Origin: G965247265 sp965247265
GTDB taxonomy: Bacteria > Pseudomonadota > Gammaproteobacteria > UBA4575
Assembly: GCA_965247265.1 (NCBI GenBank)
Contig: OZ252002.1
Span: forward strand, 2,170,001-2,234,000
Direction of reading: 5' to 3'
Length of the DNA: 64,000 nucleotides
In this document: one piece after another, positions 17,335 to 25,515 of the stretch
Position numbering within the stretch: position 1 is the first letter of the stretch
Layout: the number at the start of each line of letters is the position of its first letter
The notes under the pieces: model-generated
Told to the model about the DNA's origin: nothing
Databases searched by the model: none
What the model saw: the letters and a program-made list of their open reading frames with translations, nothing else
Made by a program: the position numbers and the translations under genes

Positions 17335-19254
17335 ATGACTAAACAATTAAAGCACGGCTCTATTCAAGAATTAGGACAAAGTTATGAATCGAGCTATAAA
17401 AGGAAACTTAAAGATACATTTGATAATTCTTTCAAAGACTCAGAGCTTGCCAAAGACTTAATCAGAGAAGGCTATCCACTGACAGTAAATGTAATGCAGC
17501 GATTCTGGGAATTCATAGGACAACCTCATGTCACTCACAATCCTTCTGTAGCTGAGCGATTAGGTCTACTAGATTTATCTAAAGCAATGGAAGCAGCTGC
17601 TAAAGGATATTCAATAGATCCTGTACAGCTCTCAAGCTTACCTTGTGGAACTGGCAAGACCACTATTATTAAGTTCATGTTACTTGAGTTACTAGCTAGT
17701 GATCTAAATGTAGGTGCTGTGATCTGCTTAAGTAGAAATGCATCAGTAATTGGCTTAGCCAAAGAGATAGAGAAAGACTCTGAAGAGTTATTCAAGTACG
17801 TAGCTGTCTACATTTCTGATCCTAAGATGTCTAAGCATGGTAGCTATGAAAGATCTGTAGCACACCATGCACCTGTCGTTATTACAACTCAACAACATGT
17901 AACTGGTAGTTACAAAAACAAAGACACTGTATTTAATTACGCTGGTGAACCAAGACAAGTAAAGATATGGGATGAGTGGTTCAACTTAGGTGAAGTAAGT
18001 GAGCTGAGTGTAAGTGATATTTACTCAGTAGCATCTACATTGCCTTTAGAGGTGATAGACAATGAAGGCTTACGTAAAGACATACATAAGTTAATTGAGA
18101 CGCTACAAGTCTCCAAAGATGATGCAGAGATAGAAGTATTCGACTTTGCTAGATACTTATCTCTGATAGATAAACAGTCTTATCTTAATTCAATTTCTGA
18201 TGATCAAAAGAGAGTCAAAGCAGAGACACTATGGAATATCAGTAACAAGATAGTTAAGTGTGCTACAACTAATCAAGGTACTGTATGCCTTCAATATGAA
18301 CAGACAATACCAGAAAAGTTACTTCCTATCATAATTACAGATGCTTCGGGTCAGTGTAGACACATCTACAAACTGATGAAGAAGTATAAGTACAAAGTTT
18401 GTAACAGATATTCAGCGAAAAGGAATGATATGAATATAACATTCCATGTCTGGAATATAGCTGGAGGTAGAAATAAATTTAAGATACATAACGAAGTTCA
18501 CAAGAGAGCTGAAGCTTACTCCAAGGTTCTCCTAGAGGATAACTCAGAGGCCCTTACGTTTCACTTTAAGACAATCAATGAGAACCAAAGAGATGAACTA
18601 AACTTCGTTAAGATCCTAAAAGATTACACTGGGGAGAAAGATAATCATCATTATTTGCAGTACGGATATCATACCTCTACTAATCAGTACAATAATATCC
18701 GAAAGCTTTTAATGTTTGGTAATTTATACCCTACTAACTCTTTTGCTAAAGGATCTGCTCTATTACATAGTGATGAGAAAGCTACAAAGGAAGAAATAGA
18801 ACTGACAAAGATAGGAGAGTTCTTACATGACTTTATGCAATCTGTGTATAGAGGAAATGCAAGAAACTCAAGCTTCGGTAAGTCAGGAGAGTGTGATGTC
18901 TACCTTATGGTCAGTCATCACCAAGTCTATTTGAAAGCTATACAGAAGTTATTTCCTACAGCTAACTTTGTTAACTGGAATTGCAAAGGTACGTATTATG
19001 TACAAGAAAGTATCAAGCTGATTAAAGGTAAGCTAGAGGAAGCTCAGAGCAGTAATGAGACTGTCAAGATTCCAATAGCTGACCTGAGAGATTCTTTAGG
19101 ATGTAGTCCTAGTTCATTCACTAGAGTAAGAAAAAATGACAAGTTCGTATCCTTTCTAGAATCTAATCAGCTCAAGCAAGTAGGACAAGATATGAATCCA
19201 TCAGCCAGGTGTAAGTGGTACATAGCTTACGATCCTATCTTAGCTAGTTTCTAA
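17335..19254 (+). CDS. Large helicase-like ATPase, probable replication protein of element A
   Basis: 639 residues. Walker A is perfect (LPCGTGKTT, about residue 104), followed by motif Ia-like VGAVICLSRN, a Walker B-like VKIWDEWFN, ITDASG, and a late motif QSVYRGNAR like the arginine finger of SF2 helicases. A TGCSPSSFTRVRK-like helix-turn-helix lies near the C-terminus (DSLGCSPSSFTRV). AAGGAG before the ATG is a strong ribosome-binding site. Placed between a tandem repeat array and the xis/int genes, it fits a replication initiator or helicase of an integrative element. I do not know a named family for the full protein. Confidence 0.6.
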   Translation: MTKQLKHGSIQELGQSYESSYKRKLKDTFDNSFKDSELAKDLIREGYPLTVNVMQRFWEFIGQPHVTHNPSVAERLGLLDLSKAMEAAAKGYSIDPVQLSSLPCGTGKTTIIKFMLLELLASDLNVGAVICLSRNASVIGLAKEIEKDSEELFKYVAVYISDPKMSKHGSYERSVAHHAPVVITTQQHVTGSYKNKDTVFNYAGEPRQVKIWDEWFNLGEVSELSVSDIYSVASTLPLEVIDNEGLRKDIHKLIETLQVSKDDAEIEVFDFARYLSLIDKQSYLNSISDDQKRVKAETLWNISNKIVKCATTNQGTVCLQYEQTIPEKLLPIIITDASGQCRHIYKLMKKYKYKVCNRYSAKRNDMNITFHVWNIAGGRNKFKIHNEVHKRAEAYSKVLLEDNSEALTFHFKTINENQRDELNFVKILKDYTGEKDNHHYLQYGYHTSTNQYNNIRKLLMFGNLYPTNSFAKGSALLHSDEKATKEEIELTKIGEFLHDFMQSVYRGNARNSSFGKSGECDVYLMVSHHQVYLKAIQKLFPTANFVNWNCKGTYYVQESIKLIKGKLEEAQSSNETVKIPIADLRDSLGCSPSSFTRVRKNDKFVSFLESNQLKQVGQDMNPSARCKWYIAYDPILASF

Positions 19255-19421
19255 AAGGTACGTCACAACCTATATAGTAACCCTTAGTCCTGACCGACCT
19301 TTGGCAGACAGGGGTACTTTCTAAATAAGTTTCATTCTAATTAAAGGTTGGTCACAACCTAAATAGCCTATAGAAGTCCTGATCAACCTTTTCGTAATTC
19401 ATTCGGACATAACCAATATAG
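19254..19421 (+). repeat. Tandem hairpin repeats, 89-bp period
   Basis: Two copies (19254-19302 and 19343-19391) read AAAGGTnnGTCACAACCTAW...AGTCCTGAYCRACCTTT. Each has inverted arms AAAGGTTGGTCA / TGATCAACCTTT (one or two mismatches), so each can form a hairpin. A third partial copy of the GTCACAACCTATATAG word is at 19406-19421 (GACATAACCAATATAG). They lie between the helicase-like gene and the zinc-finger gene. They may be regulator operators or origin elements. Confidence 0.5.
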
Positions 19422-19477
19422 CACCTGCTATGTCATGCCGTAATGAACCTGACTAACACATTTAAAGAGAGCTATAT

Positions 19478-20215
19478 ATGCAATTACATCTTAAGCGGGA
19501 AAGATTCCGCGATCACAAAATAAACAACGATCAGAAGCTTTGTTCTGTTGACGGTTGTCAGAGTCATCGTGTACCACAATCCACAAGCAAGTACTGCTCT
19601 ACTCATAGACGTACTGCAAGATTCTATAAGCACTCTTTAGGTCGTCATGTGAATACTGTTGTCGCTGTAAGGAGTGCTAAACAATTCAGAGAAACCTTTC
19701 AAGGATCTGAATTAGTCCAGTATGGTCTAGCGAATATTGATAAGTTACTTCATGGAAACTTAAAAGGATTTGTCAGTACCAACAATAACAATCAATACTT
19801 ACTTGAAGAATTAAAACATTCATATCAGTACGATACAAAGGAAGACATCTTTGATCGTGTACTAGCGATGAGTGTTGTCTTACTAGATAACCCCAATCAT
19901 CCAAGTGTACCCTTTAATTCTCCTTATGGTATTCGTCCTTGGTTAGTCTATTCCTTCTTTGATTCTAAAACCAAGAAACCTGAACAAGTATCTACTAGAG
20001 CACGTACTGCACTAATAGAGAACTTTGACAGATCTCTTCTGAAGTACTTCTTTAACTGCTACCGCTTTGTCAAAGAACTACGTGAAATTGATCCGAGCTA
20101 CTTTCCAAAGTCAGCTAAAGATGAGAAGACATTTCGAGAGAAATATAAACACATCTTTCAAGAAATGAAAGACACCAACCACGTAACCAAATTTGAAATG
20201 GAATCAATTCGATAA
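19478..20215 (+). CDS. Hypothetical protein with zinc-finger-like N-terminus
   Basis: 245 residues. A CSVDGC...YCSTHRRTARFY pattern near residues 22-48 gives three Cys and a His in zinc-finger-like spacing. The rest is helical, with a conserved-looking FNSPYGIRPWLVYSF segment. No family recognised. It is in the rightward block helicase-like gene, this gene, xis, int, with a 24-bp gap to xis, so a role in element replication or excision is likely but inferred. Confidence 0.5.
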   Translation: MQLHLKRERFRDHKINNDQKLCSVDGCQSHRVPQSTSKYCSTHRRTARFYKHSLGRHVNTVVAVRSAKQFRETFQGSELVQYGLANIDKLLHGNLKGFVSTNNNNQYLLEELKHSYQYDTKEDIFDRVLAMSVVLLDNPNHPSVPFNSPYGIRPWLVYSFFDSKTKKPEQVSTRARTALIENFDRSLLKYFFNCYRFVKELREIDPSYFPKSAKDEKTFREKYKHIFQEMKDTNHVTKFEMESIR

Positions 20216-20239
20216 ATCTAAAAGGAGTAATTAAAAACT

Positions 20240-20569
20240 ATGTCAGAAGAAGTGCTGACTATCGAAGAAGCAAGTGAATACTTGCGAATTCATCTAGAAA
20301 CCTGTCGAAGACTAGCTAGCAAAAAACAAATTCCCTGCGGCAAAGTTGGAAGAGCATACGTTTTTGTGAAGTCTGACTTGCTTGAACACATCAGAGCACA
20401 ATACAATGAACCTACGCGAAGATCGTCGGGTTCATCTACAGGAGATACCCGATGGTTAAAAAAAGGAATGGCTCAAATATCTACTACACCGACTTCTACG
20501 CAGGTGGACGTCGAGTACGCATCTCTACTGGGACTTCAATCCGGAAAGACGCCGAACGCTTTGAATTAA
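20240..20569 (+). CDS. Excisionase-like helix-turn-helix protein
   Basis: The first 70 residues form a MerR/Xis-type winged helix: VLTIEEASEYLRIHLETCRR, KKQIPCGKVGRAYVFVKSDL. AAAGGAG lies before the ATG. The remaining 39 residues overlap the integrase gene in another frame and look uninformative. At 20458-20464 the frame contains A AAA AAA in exact -1 slippage phase, which would join this protein to the integrase. It should control directionality of Int. Confidence 0.7.
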   Translation: MSEEVLTIEEASEYLRIHLETCRRLASKKQIPCGKVGRAYVFVKSDLLEHIRAQYNEPTRRSSGSSTGDTRWLKKGMAQISTTPTSTQVDVEYASLLGLQSGKTPNALN

Positions 20570-21480
20570 AGAAGCGGCAGGAATACTACAATCGCGAATC
20601 ACTGAAACGTTACCTCTGGCGAGACGCTGTTGTTCGATATCTTAAAACTGTAACAAACCGTAACCACCACACCAAAGATCACATCCTACACTTTAAATAC
20701 CTAGATAAATTCTTAGGTGATTTGTACCTAGATGAAATTAATGGTGATTTAATCTCTCGAATTATAGAAACAAGACAAAGCGAAGGTGTGAAATCTTCTA
20801 CGATCAATCGTCTGCTTGGATCATTAAGTGGTGTACTAAACATGGCTTATAAAAACTGGCAGTGGATCGATAAACTTCCTCCAATACAACGCGAAAAAGA
20901 ACCCAATCCAAGAGATCACGTCTTGTCTAAAGAAGAGTCTGATCAGTTAATAGATCACGCGGCAGAACATCTTAAACCAATCATCTCATTTGCTTTACAA
21001 ACTGGGCTGCGTCGAGGAAATATCCTAAACCTCAAGTGGGCTCAAGTAGACATCAACAATAAGGTGATTAAGATTCTTGCTAAAGACTTTAAAAATAGAA
21101 CGGAGCACACGCAGTTAATCAGTGATGAAACAACTGCGTTGCTAAAATCAATTCAAAATGCCTCACCAATTAATGCTGAGTATGTCTTCACGTATAAAGG
21201 TGAAAAAATAAAGTCGATAAAAACTGCATTCAATAGTGCAAGACAACGTTCAAGTATTGCACCTTGCAGATTTCATGACTTAAGACGCACACAAGCAACA
21301 CGCTTACGTGCAGCTGGAGTTAACGCAGAGAACATACAAGCGTTAAATGGGTGGAAAGATATTAAAACTGCATTGAAATATGCAATTCCAAGAGAGGATG
21401 CGTTACGTCTAGAACTAGAGAAGTTAAGTGACCGGTCACAAATCCAGTCACATTGCACTGAAGAGAGCGTGTTACACTAA
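20452..21480 (+). CDS. Tyrosine integrase of element A
   Basis: 342 residues. N-terminal arm-binding region (SNIYYTDFYAGGRRVRISTG), SAM-like core-binding domain, then the catalytic domain: Arg I in LQTGLRRGNILNL, Lys near ILAKDFKNRTEH, HDLRRTQATRL (Box II), W in LNGWKDI and Tyr in TALKYAIP. AGGAG sits eight bases before its ATG. The gene ends 43 bp before the att repeat at 21524, as expected for an integrase using the tRNA-Arg 3' end. An arm-type site lies within its last codons. Confidence 0.9.
   Translation: MVKKRNGSNIYYTDFYAGGRRVRISTGTSIRKDAERFELKKRQEYYNRESLKRYLWRDAVVRYLKTVTNRNHHTKDHILHFKYLDKFLGDLYLDEINGDLISRIIETRQSEGVKSSTINRLLGSLSGVLNMAYKNWQWIDKLPPIQREKEPNPRDHVLSKEESDQLIDHAAEHLKPIISFALQTGLRRGNILNLKWAQVDINNKVIKILAKDFKNRTEHTQLISDETTALLKSIQNASPINAEYVFTYKGEKIKSIKTAFNSARQRSSIAPCRFHDLRRTQATRLRAAGVNAENIQALNGWKDIKTALKYAIPREDALRLELEKLSDRSQIQSHCTEESVLH
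20458..20464 (+). other. Candidate -1 ribosomal slippage site between xis and int
   Basis: Seven A residues are phased as A AAA AAA in the xis frame (TTA AAA AAA G). The integrase frame is -1 relative to xis and is open from here. The SD-like AGGAG upstream could act as a stimulator as well as the int ribosome-binding site. A fused Xis-Int would read WLKKRNGS. No evidence beyond sequence. Confidence 0.3.
21434..21453 (+). repeat. Candidate integrase arm-type site, right end of element A
   Basis: GGTCACAAATCCAGTCACAT overlaps the 3' end of the integrase gene, 70 bp before the att core. Partner of the site at 1753-1772. Confidence 0.5.
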
Positions 21481-21523
21481 ACGTGCTGGAGACGTAATAG
21501 CTTGATTTAATACGGTTTGTAGA

Positions 21524-21568
21524 TGGCGCGCCCGGAGAGATTCGAACTCCCGACCACCTGGTTCGAAG
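21524..21568. repeat. Shared attachment site between element A and the prophage
   Basis: Identical 45-bp copy of the tRNA-Arg 3' end. It is the right end of element A and the left end of the prophage. Same orientation as the copies at 1568 and 57353. Confidence 0.92.
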
Positions 21569-21609
21569 ATAGAACCTCTATCAATTAAATCAAACACTTA
21601 CATCAATAG

Positions 21610-21670
21610 TTAGGCGCACTAGCCCTAATTCGCCCCAAACATATCAATAACTTAAAAATAGTTAGGCGCA
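21610..21670 (+). repeat. Prophage left-end arm-type repeats
   Basis: TTAGGCGCA occurs at 21610-21618 and 21662-21670, each within ATAGTTAGGCGCACT. Two more copies lie just inside the other prophage end (57266-57274, 57277-57285). Placement at both ends fits integrase arm sites. Confidence 0.6.
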
Positions 21671-22100
21671 CTTTTATGCTTTTTTTTGGTGCCCAGGACT
21701 TGGAAGGTTTAAGAATGGTGAAGATTTTTTACACAATTGCGCGTAGGAACCCCTTGGCCACTACAAAATACAATTCTCTCTTAAAATGTGGATCAAGTTT
21801 AGGGGGCTAGGACAGTTGTGGCAGCGACTGGCGAGGTTTGGCGGATGGTTTTGAACAGACTTGAACTGTTAGCAGAATTCTTTTACTGATTGGTTTAGTT
21901 CATGTGTAGAATGCTAACCAATTCACTCGTTAATCGGACGACACATGAACTAGAGAGACCAAAAAAATATCATGTCCAGTAAACCGACATTGCGACAACT
22001 TGAATTAATAATGGAAATCGAATTTCATAGCAGGGTGAATAATGTGCGAAAAAAACAATTCTTACAATTCAATTCGCATGCGAGAGATTAATGGGGTTGT
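21671..22100. other. Prophage left-end noncoding region
   Basis: No convincing gene. It contains a T-run at about 21681-21688, a 12-bp perfect inverted repeat (21896-21952) and a 23-codon open stretch starting at 22041 that overlaps the next gene. Confidence 0.4.
21896..21952. repeat. Inverted repeat, 12-bp arms
   Basis: TAGTTCATGTGT (21896-21907) and ACACATGAACTA (21941-21952) are perfect inverted copies separated by 33 bases. Could be a regulator site or an RNA stem. There is no downstream U-run, so it is not a simple terminator. Confidence 0.45.
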
Positions 22101-22418
22101 GTGGGCAAGGTGAACAATTGGTTCTTCGAAACAGTCGAAACTATTAATGGAAAGAGACAAATCACGCGATTGAAATCCTCCATTATTTTGTGGGTCGGAT
22201 TTCTGTTTATCCCATTGGGGATATATCTGTTATCACGCGAAGTATATTTCGGTGCATTTTTGGTGATAACGCTCTCTCCCTGCCTTTTACTTTATCCAAT
22301 AATCAGATTGTTCTTTTTTGGGGGCAAGGATAGTGTCGCAGCGGTGGTGACTACAGTTGTTGTGGAAGAGGTAGCGAAAGGCATGATTAAAGACGTGTTC
22401 AAAGAAAAAAAAAAGTGA
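22101..22418 (+). CDS. Small membrane protein
   Basis: 105 residues from a GTG start. Two hydrophobic segments (SSIILWVGFLFIPLGIYLL and AFLVITLSPCLLLYPIIRLF) form a probable membrane hairpin, followed by a hydrophilic Lys-rich tail. It is the leftmost prophage gene, outside the lysis genes and on the opposite strand, a typical position for a lysogeny-expressed accessory (moron) gene. No family recognised. Confidence 0.5.
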   Translation: MGKVNNWFFETVETINGKRQITRLKSSIILWVGFLFIPLGIYLLSREVYFGAFLVITLSPCLLLYPIIRLFFFGGKDSVAAVVTTVVVEEVAKGMIKDVFKEKKK

Positions 22419-22452
22419 ATTAATTCGATATCCTGTTGAACTGGGTGACTCC

Positions 22453-22641
22453 CTAAAGGGTGGTGATAGTGATGACCGTTACCTCTTTAGTCTTCATGTT
22501 GTTCTTGGCGGCATCGATTAACGACTTCAGTTCCTTCTCTTTGGATGTCTGAGGTAGTGACTTGGCAATCACCACAGCATCTATCATGTTGGGATTGGCA
22601 GAATTCAAAAGTCTTCGTGCGTGTTGGTTATCTATCTTCAT
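22453..22641 (-). CDS. Small hypothetical protein
   Basis: 62 residues, helical and charged (KSLPQTSKEKELKSLIDAAK). It starts 25 bp from the divergent ORF at 22667. No family recognised. Coding status uncertain. Confidence 0.3.
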   Translation of the reverse strand: MKIDNQHARRLLNSANPNMIDAVVIAKSLPQTSKEKELKSLIDAAKNNMKTKEVTVITITTL

Positions 22642-22666
22642 TCGTTGGACCTGTCAGATTTCTAAA

Positions 22667-22849
22667 ATGAAGAAAAACAAGTTTAATAAAAAGGAATTTG
22701 ACAAGGCCGAACGCGAGCCTGTGTCCGAGGAAGAACTGGACGAAGCTATGCGCCAGATATTCACCGCGCCCGTATCAGACACCAAGAGTGAGAACCGCGA
22801 GCCGACAAGAGAAGAACTGAATCAGAAATGGAAACTGATCGGAATTTGA
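22667..22849 (+). CDS. Small acidic hypothetical protein
   Basis: 60 residues from ATG at 22667, strongly charged (KKNKFNKKEFDKAEREPVSE, then EEELDEAMRQIFTAP). An upstream in-frame ATG exists but would overlap the divergent ORF. No family recognised; no strong ribosome-binding site seen. Confidence 0.35.
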   Translation: MKKNKFNKKEFDKAEREPVSEEELDEAMRQIFTAPVSDTKSENREPTREELNQKWKLIGI

Positions 22850-23001
22850 TTGGCTCTACGGATTTTGATACATAATTCCCTTATTAATAAATGTTTCAAA
22901 AAGAATACCGGATACAGAGATGGTTTAGAAGTTTGCAAAGGGAAATACGAATCCCTTACAAGCGCGCATTAAGGCTAAGTAGATTTCACTTGTATTAAGA
23001 T

Positions 23002-23322
23002 TCATCTATTTCTTTGATGCTCTGACCTTTGATGCTCGTAATATTCTAAATTCCTTTGATCTTCTTCGGTTAAAGCACGATCACGTTTTATCCAGTAGTA
23101 GCGGTCTATTTGATTTTTAAAATCTGCATCTGTATTTTCCCAAAACTTTGCATCTATCTTTTGGTCAAACTGTTCATGCTGGACATAACGATTATCGCCT
23201 GCGGTAATTGCTATATCTAACATCTTAGATGATCCTGCATATAACATTCCTATTAATGCACCAATGCTTAATAATGTGCCTATCGTTATCTTCGTTTTTT
23301 TATCCATGTTTGAATAAGTCAT
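23002..23322 (-). CDS. Phage protein with N-terminal membrane segment
   Basis: 106 residues: a hydrophobic segment (ITIGTLLSIGALIGMLYAGS) then a charged helical tail rich in Tyr/Arg/Glu. This i-spanin-like shape, at the end of the lysis block, makes a spanin-like role possible, but no motif proves it. Its ATG overlaps the stop of the preceding secreted protein gene (ATGA). Confidence 0.45.
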   Translation of the reverse strand: MTYSNMDKKTKITIGTLLSIGALIGMLYAGSSKMLDIAITAGDNRYVQHEQFDQKIDAKFWENTDADFKNQIDRYYWIKRDRALTEEDQRNLEYYEHQRSEHQRNR

Positions 23323-23585
23323 ATACTATTTCCTTGCGCCCAACAGTCTATTAATTGGCCCAAATCATTAAAAAGACAAAACTCAAGATCATTTACAGCC
23401 ATCGGTTTCCCACAATACCCACCTTTTCTATCTTCATACATATAGCAAAGAACTACATTGTTAGATTCAGAGTGGTAATGCGCTTCTGCATTTATTTTCT
23501 CAGACTCAATTAAATCTAAGACGGTCTCATCTGCTTGTACGCTTAATGAAAGAACAAGAAAGATGCTAGCAATAAGATATTTCAC
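23319..23585 (-). CDS. Small secreted phage protein
   Basis: 88 residues with a signal peptide (MKYLIASIFLVLSLSVQA) and four Cys in the mature part (LCYMY, YCGKP, FCLF, DCWAQ), likely disulphide-bonded in the periplasm. It lies between the holin-like and the membrane-anchored gene of the lysis block. Function not recognised. Confidence 0.5.
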   Translation of the reverse strand: MKYLIASIFLVLSLSVQADETVLDLIESEKINAEAHYHSESNNVVLCYMYEDRKGGYCGKPMAVNDLEFCLFNDLGQLIDCWAQGNSI

Positions 23586-23587
23586 TA

Positions 23588-23782
23588 CTATGCAGGATTA
23601 GCTTGTAATGTTTTATAACCTTTGGAAGCGGCTGCAATGATACCAAGCGCCACAACTACATAAGCAGCTTGGCTAATATCATTTAATTTGTTAACTCCTT
23701 CTTGAGATAGTAAAGCTATTAGTGCTGTAGAACCTGTTATCGCTGCGTCTGCAATTAGATTGCCTATAATTTTACCATTCAT
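23588..23782 (-). CDS. Holin-like small membrane protein
   Basis: 64 residues with two weakly hydrophobic segments (NLIADAAITGSTALIALLS and QAAYVVVALGIIAAASKGYK). Size, topology and position next to the lysozyme gene suggest a holin. No family match is claimed. Confidence 0.5.
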   Translation of the reverse strand: MNGKIIGNLIADAAITGSTALIALLSQEGVNKLNDISQAAYVVVALGIIAAASKGYKTLQANPA

Positions 23783-23797
23783 AACAATATCTCCTAT

Positions 23798-24241
23798 TTA
23801 AGTAACAATAAAACCTTCTTTTAAGGCTTCAATTTCTTTTGCGCTCATGCGCTGTTTTGGGTTTGCTAAATACGCTTCTCTTGAACGATTAGCACTCCCA
23901 AATTTCTTTACCGCAGTTGCAAATAGTCTTGCACGATGTTTTGGTGCGCCGTATGCACGCATTGCGATATATAAAAAATCATCTGAAATATCTTTCAACC
24001 CCATTGCATAGCCCCAGTCATGGATTATTGAGGCTTCTATCGGCATTAAGTGAGGCGGGTAAATCGCCCATAACACACGCGGGATAGAGTAAAAATCAGT
24101 AATAAAACCCTGGGGCACAGTAATGTCCCTTAGTTCTTCAATGCCCGGATTAAAGCGCTCTAATAAAACAAATTTCAAAGGCGCGCACTGCATCACTGCT
24201 GCGCGTCTTGGTAACGCCGGATAATCTATAGGCTGATGCAT
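23798..24241 (-). CDS. DUF1353 family phage protein
   Basis: 147 residues with the family signature TVPQGFITDFYSIPRVLWAI and the later EASIIHDWGYAMG. DUF1353 proteins are common in tailed phages near tail or lysis genes; their role is not established. It abuts the lysozyme gene (stop 24242, start 24241). Confidence 0.75.
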   Translation of the reverse strand: MHQPIDYPALPRRAAVMQCAPLKFVLLERFNPGIEELRDITVPQGFITDFYSIPRVLWAIYPPHLMPIEASIIHDWGYAMGLKDISDDFLYIAMRAYGAPKHRARLFATAVKKFGSANRSREAYLANPKQRMSAKEIEALKEGFIVT

Positions 24242-24658
24242 TCAACGCTTCCCCGTTCTCATCATCTCGGCTAATCTTTGCGCTCTTGGCCCTACTTGTT
24301 TTGCCCATCTGCTTTCAAGCATTTCTTTTGCGGCTTTATCGTAATCCCCGTTTTCAACTGATCCGAGTGTTCTTTTGAACTGTTTGAGTGTCGTAATTCC
24401 CATGTTGAACGACATGTTAAAAATAACGTCTTGGCGTACTTGATCGAGTGTAAAAACCCACGGGAAAGCATGTAAAGTTTCTTGATAAGTTTCTGCAAGA
24501 TCATTTTTAAACATAAAGAAAAGCTCGTCACTACGAATACCGCGATCAGTAAGATTACGGCCAATGCCAATAGATACCTTTCCAACACTGTCCACATAGG
24601 GTAATTTCCTTACGCCCTCGTCACGTATTAGATCGCGTGTTAATTCGCGTGTGATCAT
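24242..24658 (-). CDS. GH24 phage lysozyme (endolysin)
   Basis: 138 residues, T4-lysozyme type. Catalytic residues visible: Glu14 (IRDEGVRKLPY), Asp23 (YVDSVGK) and Ser29 in the position of T4 Thr26 (VSIGIGRNL). It hydrolyses peptidoglycan for host lysis. There is no signal peptide, so export would rely on a holin; the 64-residue membrane protein downstream is the candidate. Confidence 0.88.
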   Translation of the reverse strand: MITRELTRDLIRDEGVRKLPYVDSVGKVSIGIGRNLTDRGIRSDELFFMFKNDLAETYQETLHAFPWVFTLDQVRQDVIFNMSFNMGITTLKQFKRTLGSVENGDYDKAAKEMLESRWAKQVGPRAQRLAEMMRTGKR

Positions 24659-24664
24659 GGTTTA

Positions 24665-25507
24665 TTACGTTTTGATACACCAAAGGACATAAACATTACG
24701 TGGTCTTGTTTCATTTCCGCCCGTTAATCCTGTGCTTCCTGAATTTACACCACCGGTATTAACACCATTCTCTAGAGTCCCTAAATTTATAGCAGAACTG
24801 TGGCTATGACTCTTAAATTGATCAACTTGTTTAGTGCCTACGTTATCACCAGTTGTTCCATCTCCTCGATCTGTTCTATTTGCAGCATCGGGATCATTGC
24901 CAGCAGTATTGTCGAAACCTCTTAAAAACTCCCCTCTAAAATCAGGCAAATTGAACGTAGTTGAACCGTTTCCATTTCCATACATTGTAGAAATATTTGC
25001 AAACAATTCATCAAAGGTTGTTCTTGAAACTGCGGAGCCATCACAAGCCAGCCATCCTGCAGGCGCTGTAGAAGTCATAAACGCTGCTACCATCCCAACA
25101 GGAACACCTACTATTTCTTTGCCATTTATCTTAACTTTACCAGTGCCATTAGTAACAAAATCTATGTCACCGTTCGTTACCTCATTTATAATTCTTAGAA
25201 GTGTTGCGTTAGAAAACCCTATCTTACCTGTGCGAGATCCTGGCGTTGAGTGATTCGCGTGTAAACCTATTTCAACACCGGAAGCGACTGCGGCTCTTAA
25301 TTCTAAAGGTATGCTTTGTACAGTTGCGGTTAATTTTGCGGTTCGTGTTTGTATCTCATCAAGAATTTCAACCTTAATTGCATTTAAAGCATTTAATCGA
25401 TCGATTGCATCTTCTAATTGAGCACGCCCTCCAGAAACTCCTGTGACGGTATCTGAATCAGCATCTACACTTGTTTTAGATAATGCTGCTGTAGGCCATG
25501 TCGCCAT
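24665..25507 (-). CDS. Phage tail collar domain protein (tail fibre/knob)
   Basis: 280 residues. The collar domain is clear: PVGMVAAFMTSTAPAGWLAC, then DGSAVSRTTFDELFANIS, then FNLPDFRGEFLRGFDN, with a Gly-rich His-containing end (KSHSHSS). The N-terminal half is a helical stalk. It is directly downstream of the gpJ-like gene and probably forms the receptor-binding tip. Confidence 0.82.
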   Translation of the reverse strand: MATWPTAALSKTSVDADSDTVTGVSGGRAQLEDAIDRLNALNAIKVEILDEIQTRTAKLTATVQSIPLELRAAVASGVEIGLHANHSTPGSRTGKIGFSNATLLRIINEVTNGDIDFVTNGTGKVKINGKEIVGVPVGMVAAFMTSTAPAGWLACDGSAVSRTTFDELFANISTMYGNGNGSTTFNLPDFRGEFLRGFDNTAGNDPDAANRTDRGDGTTGDNVGTKQVDQFKSHSHSSAINLGTLENGVNTGGVNSGSTGLTGGNETRPRNVYVLWCIKT

Positions 25508-25515
25508 ATCAAGTC

